Part shown: positions 32,839 to 33,375 of the stretch, piece after piece
How the letters are laid out: each line of letters begins with the position of its first letter
Position numbering within the stretch: the first letter of the stretch is position 1
Source: Myxococcales bacterium
GTDB lineage: Bacteria; Myxococcota; Kuafuiibacteriia; Kuafuiibacteriales; Kuafuiibacteriaceae
DNA: 33,375 nt
Assembly: GCA_019634385.1 (NCBI GenBank)
Contig: JAHQVK010000029.1
Coordinates: forward strand, 1 to 33,375
Reading direction: 5' to 3'
The notes under the pieces: model-generated
Database searches by the model: none
What the model saw: only the letters and a program-made list of their open reading frames with translations
What the model was told of the DNA's origin: nothing
Position numbers and translations under genes: made by a program

Positions 32839-33250
32839 TCAATGTGGTACCTCCCCCTGACCTTTCTCGCCCTCCGCAGTGAACGTCAGAGGCTCTTCGA
32901 GCAGGGCTTCGATGGCGACCCGAGCATCCTCGGGACGTCGCCTCAGAAGGGATCTCAGATCCTCCAGGCGCTTCCTGGCTTCCTGCTCCATGCGTCGGGT
33001 CTCGAGATCCACCACCGACGGCGCGGCCCTTGCCGCCTCGATGCGACCCTCGATCTGTTTGAGCTCCCGGTTTCGATCTTGGATGGCGTCGGCGCCAACG
33101 CGGAGACCAGGTTGTCGATCTCCTTCTTGAGCTCGGTGGCTTTGGCCTCGAGCTTCTTGAGCTCCGGGCCCGCCGACTTTGACCGAGCTTTCAGGCCCCG
33201 CCGAACCTCTTTGAGGGTCTCGACGATCAGCTCTTCCTTCCTCTCGGGTG
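32839..33250 (-). pseudogene. C-terminal remnant of a large serine recombinase, frameshifted
   Basis: The minus strand encodes a coiled-coil and C-terminal tail in two frames. One frame reads ERKEELIVETLKEVRRGLKA and on to KKEIDNLVSALA. The other continues ADAIQDRNRELKQIEGRIEA and ends RSLLRRRPEDARVAIEALLE, EPLTFTAEGE. The order 'ieri..al', coiled coil, 'L...P..AR..L..LL..pl.F' is typical of the C-terminus of large serine recombinases (integrases). The switch falls at about 33085-33105. No catalytic resolvase domain is present and a stop blocks the upstream frame at 33324-33326. The segment looks more GC-rich than the rest of the window. It lies 39 bases past tRNA-Glu and points toward it. 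Confidence 0.65.
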
Positions 33251-33254
33251 CGAC

Positions 33255-33375
33255 ATGTGCGACAAGAAATTTTCTGCCGATACATTCGATGAATGGTTCG
33301 GGCAGATGAAGAAGCACTACATGTCAGATCACGCTGATGTAATGGCCAGCAATGCCAATAAGTCCAAGGAAGAAG
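33255..33375 (+). CDS. Start of an unidentified ORF running off the right edge
   Basis: From ATG 33255 the frame is open to the end, reading MCDKKFSADTFDEWFGQMKK then HYMSDHADVMASNANKSKEE. The composition looks protein-like. With the Cys two codons before the ATG it has the spacing C-x2-C-x18-H-x4-H, reminiscent of a C2H2 zinc site; that may be chance. There is no clear ribosome site. I do not recognise the family and 40 codons are too few to decide. Confidence 0.35.
   Translation, partial: MCDKKFSADTFDEWFGQMKKHYMSDHADVMASNANKSKEE

Noticed and set aside
32680-33309. 209-codon plus-strand ORF
   Set aside because: It runs through the tRNA-Glu gene and antisense to the recombinase remnant; low-complexity Ser/Leu/Arg composition typical of a shadow frame.

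Overview
The window looks like a bacterial chromosome from the Myxococcota/Bradymonadota side of the old Deltaproteobacteria. This is inferred from gene content: an MglA-type small GTPase coupled to a PocR-domain histidine kinase, a Hanks-type Ser/Thr kinase with a long hydrophilic tail, a PP2C phosphatase, a DUF4388 + J-domain + TPR protein, and an MFS/spermidine-synthase fusion. Base composition is moderate, genes alternate strand often, and several intergenic gaps are long and full of repeats. No marker fixes the genus.

Layout, left to right. (1) 1-2567: a possible glycosyltransferase start at the left edge, a 173-bp palindromic insertion, an outer-membrane-like protein and a divergent protein resembling a dead trypsin-like protease. 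(2) 2568-8140: palindromic elements, the MFS/spermidine-synthase-like fusion, citrate synthase, then tandem copies of the citrate synthase gene end carrying a second 173-bp insertion. (3) 8141-9750: lipoprotein-type MsrB and an ADP-ribosylglycohydrolase-like protein that has lost metal ligands. (4) 10150-15673: a minus-strand operon dinG-like, pyrD, MglA-like GTPase, PocR histidine kinase. (5) 15854-21153: ppk and glnD convergent on a hairpin. (6) 21253-23596: an astA-like acyltransferase overlapping glgC tail to tail. (7) 22316-26622: minus-strand operon Ser/Thr kinase, DUF444, glgC. (8) 26826-30939: a divergent plus-strand series with a nucleotidyltransferase-like protein, a PP2C phosphatase and a DUF4388/J-domain/TPR protein. 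(9) 30940-33375: a third, shrunken copy of the palindromic insertion, tandem copies of the desaturase gene end, the desaturase, tRNA-Glu, a frameshifted large serine recombinase remnant and an ORF leaving the window.

The genes suggest carbon and phosphate storage (glgC, ppk), nitrogen signalling (glnD), central metabolism (gltA, pyrD), and a Ser/Thr kinase and a PP2C phosphatase on opposite sides of one divergent promoter region. No complete novel defence or secretion system is visible.

The most unusual content is structural. One family of 173-bp non-coding elements has terminal inverted repeats and perfect 4-bp target duplications in two copies. A second family of about 108-bp palindromic elements sits between genes. 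Three separate genes have degenerate tandem duplications of their own 3' ends. Three enzyme-like proteins lack residues their families normally need for catalysis.
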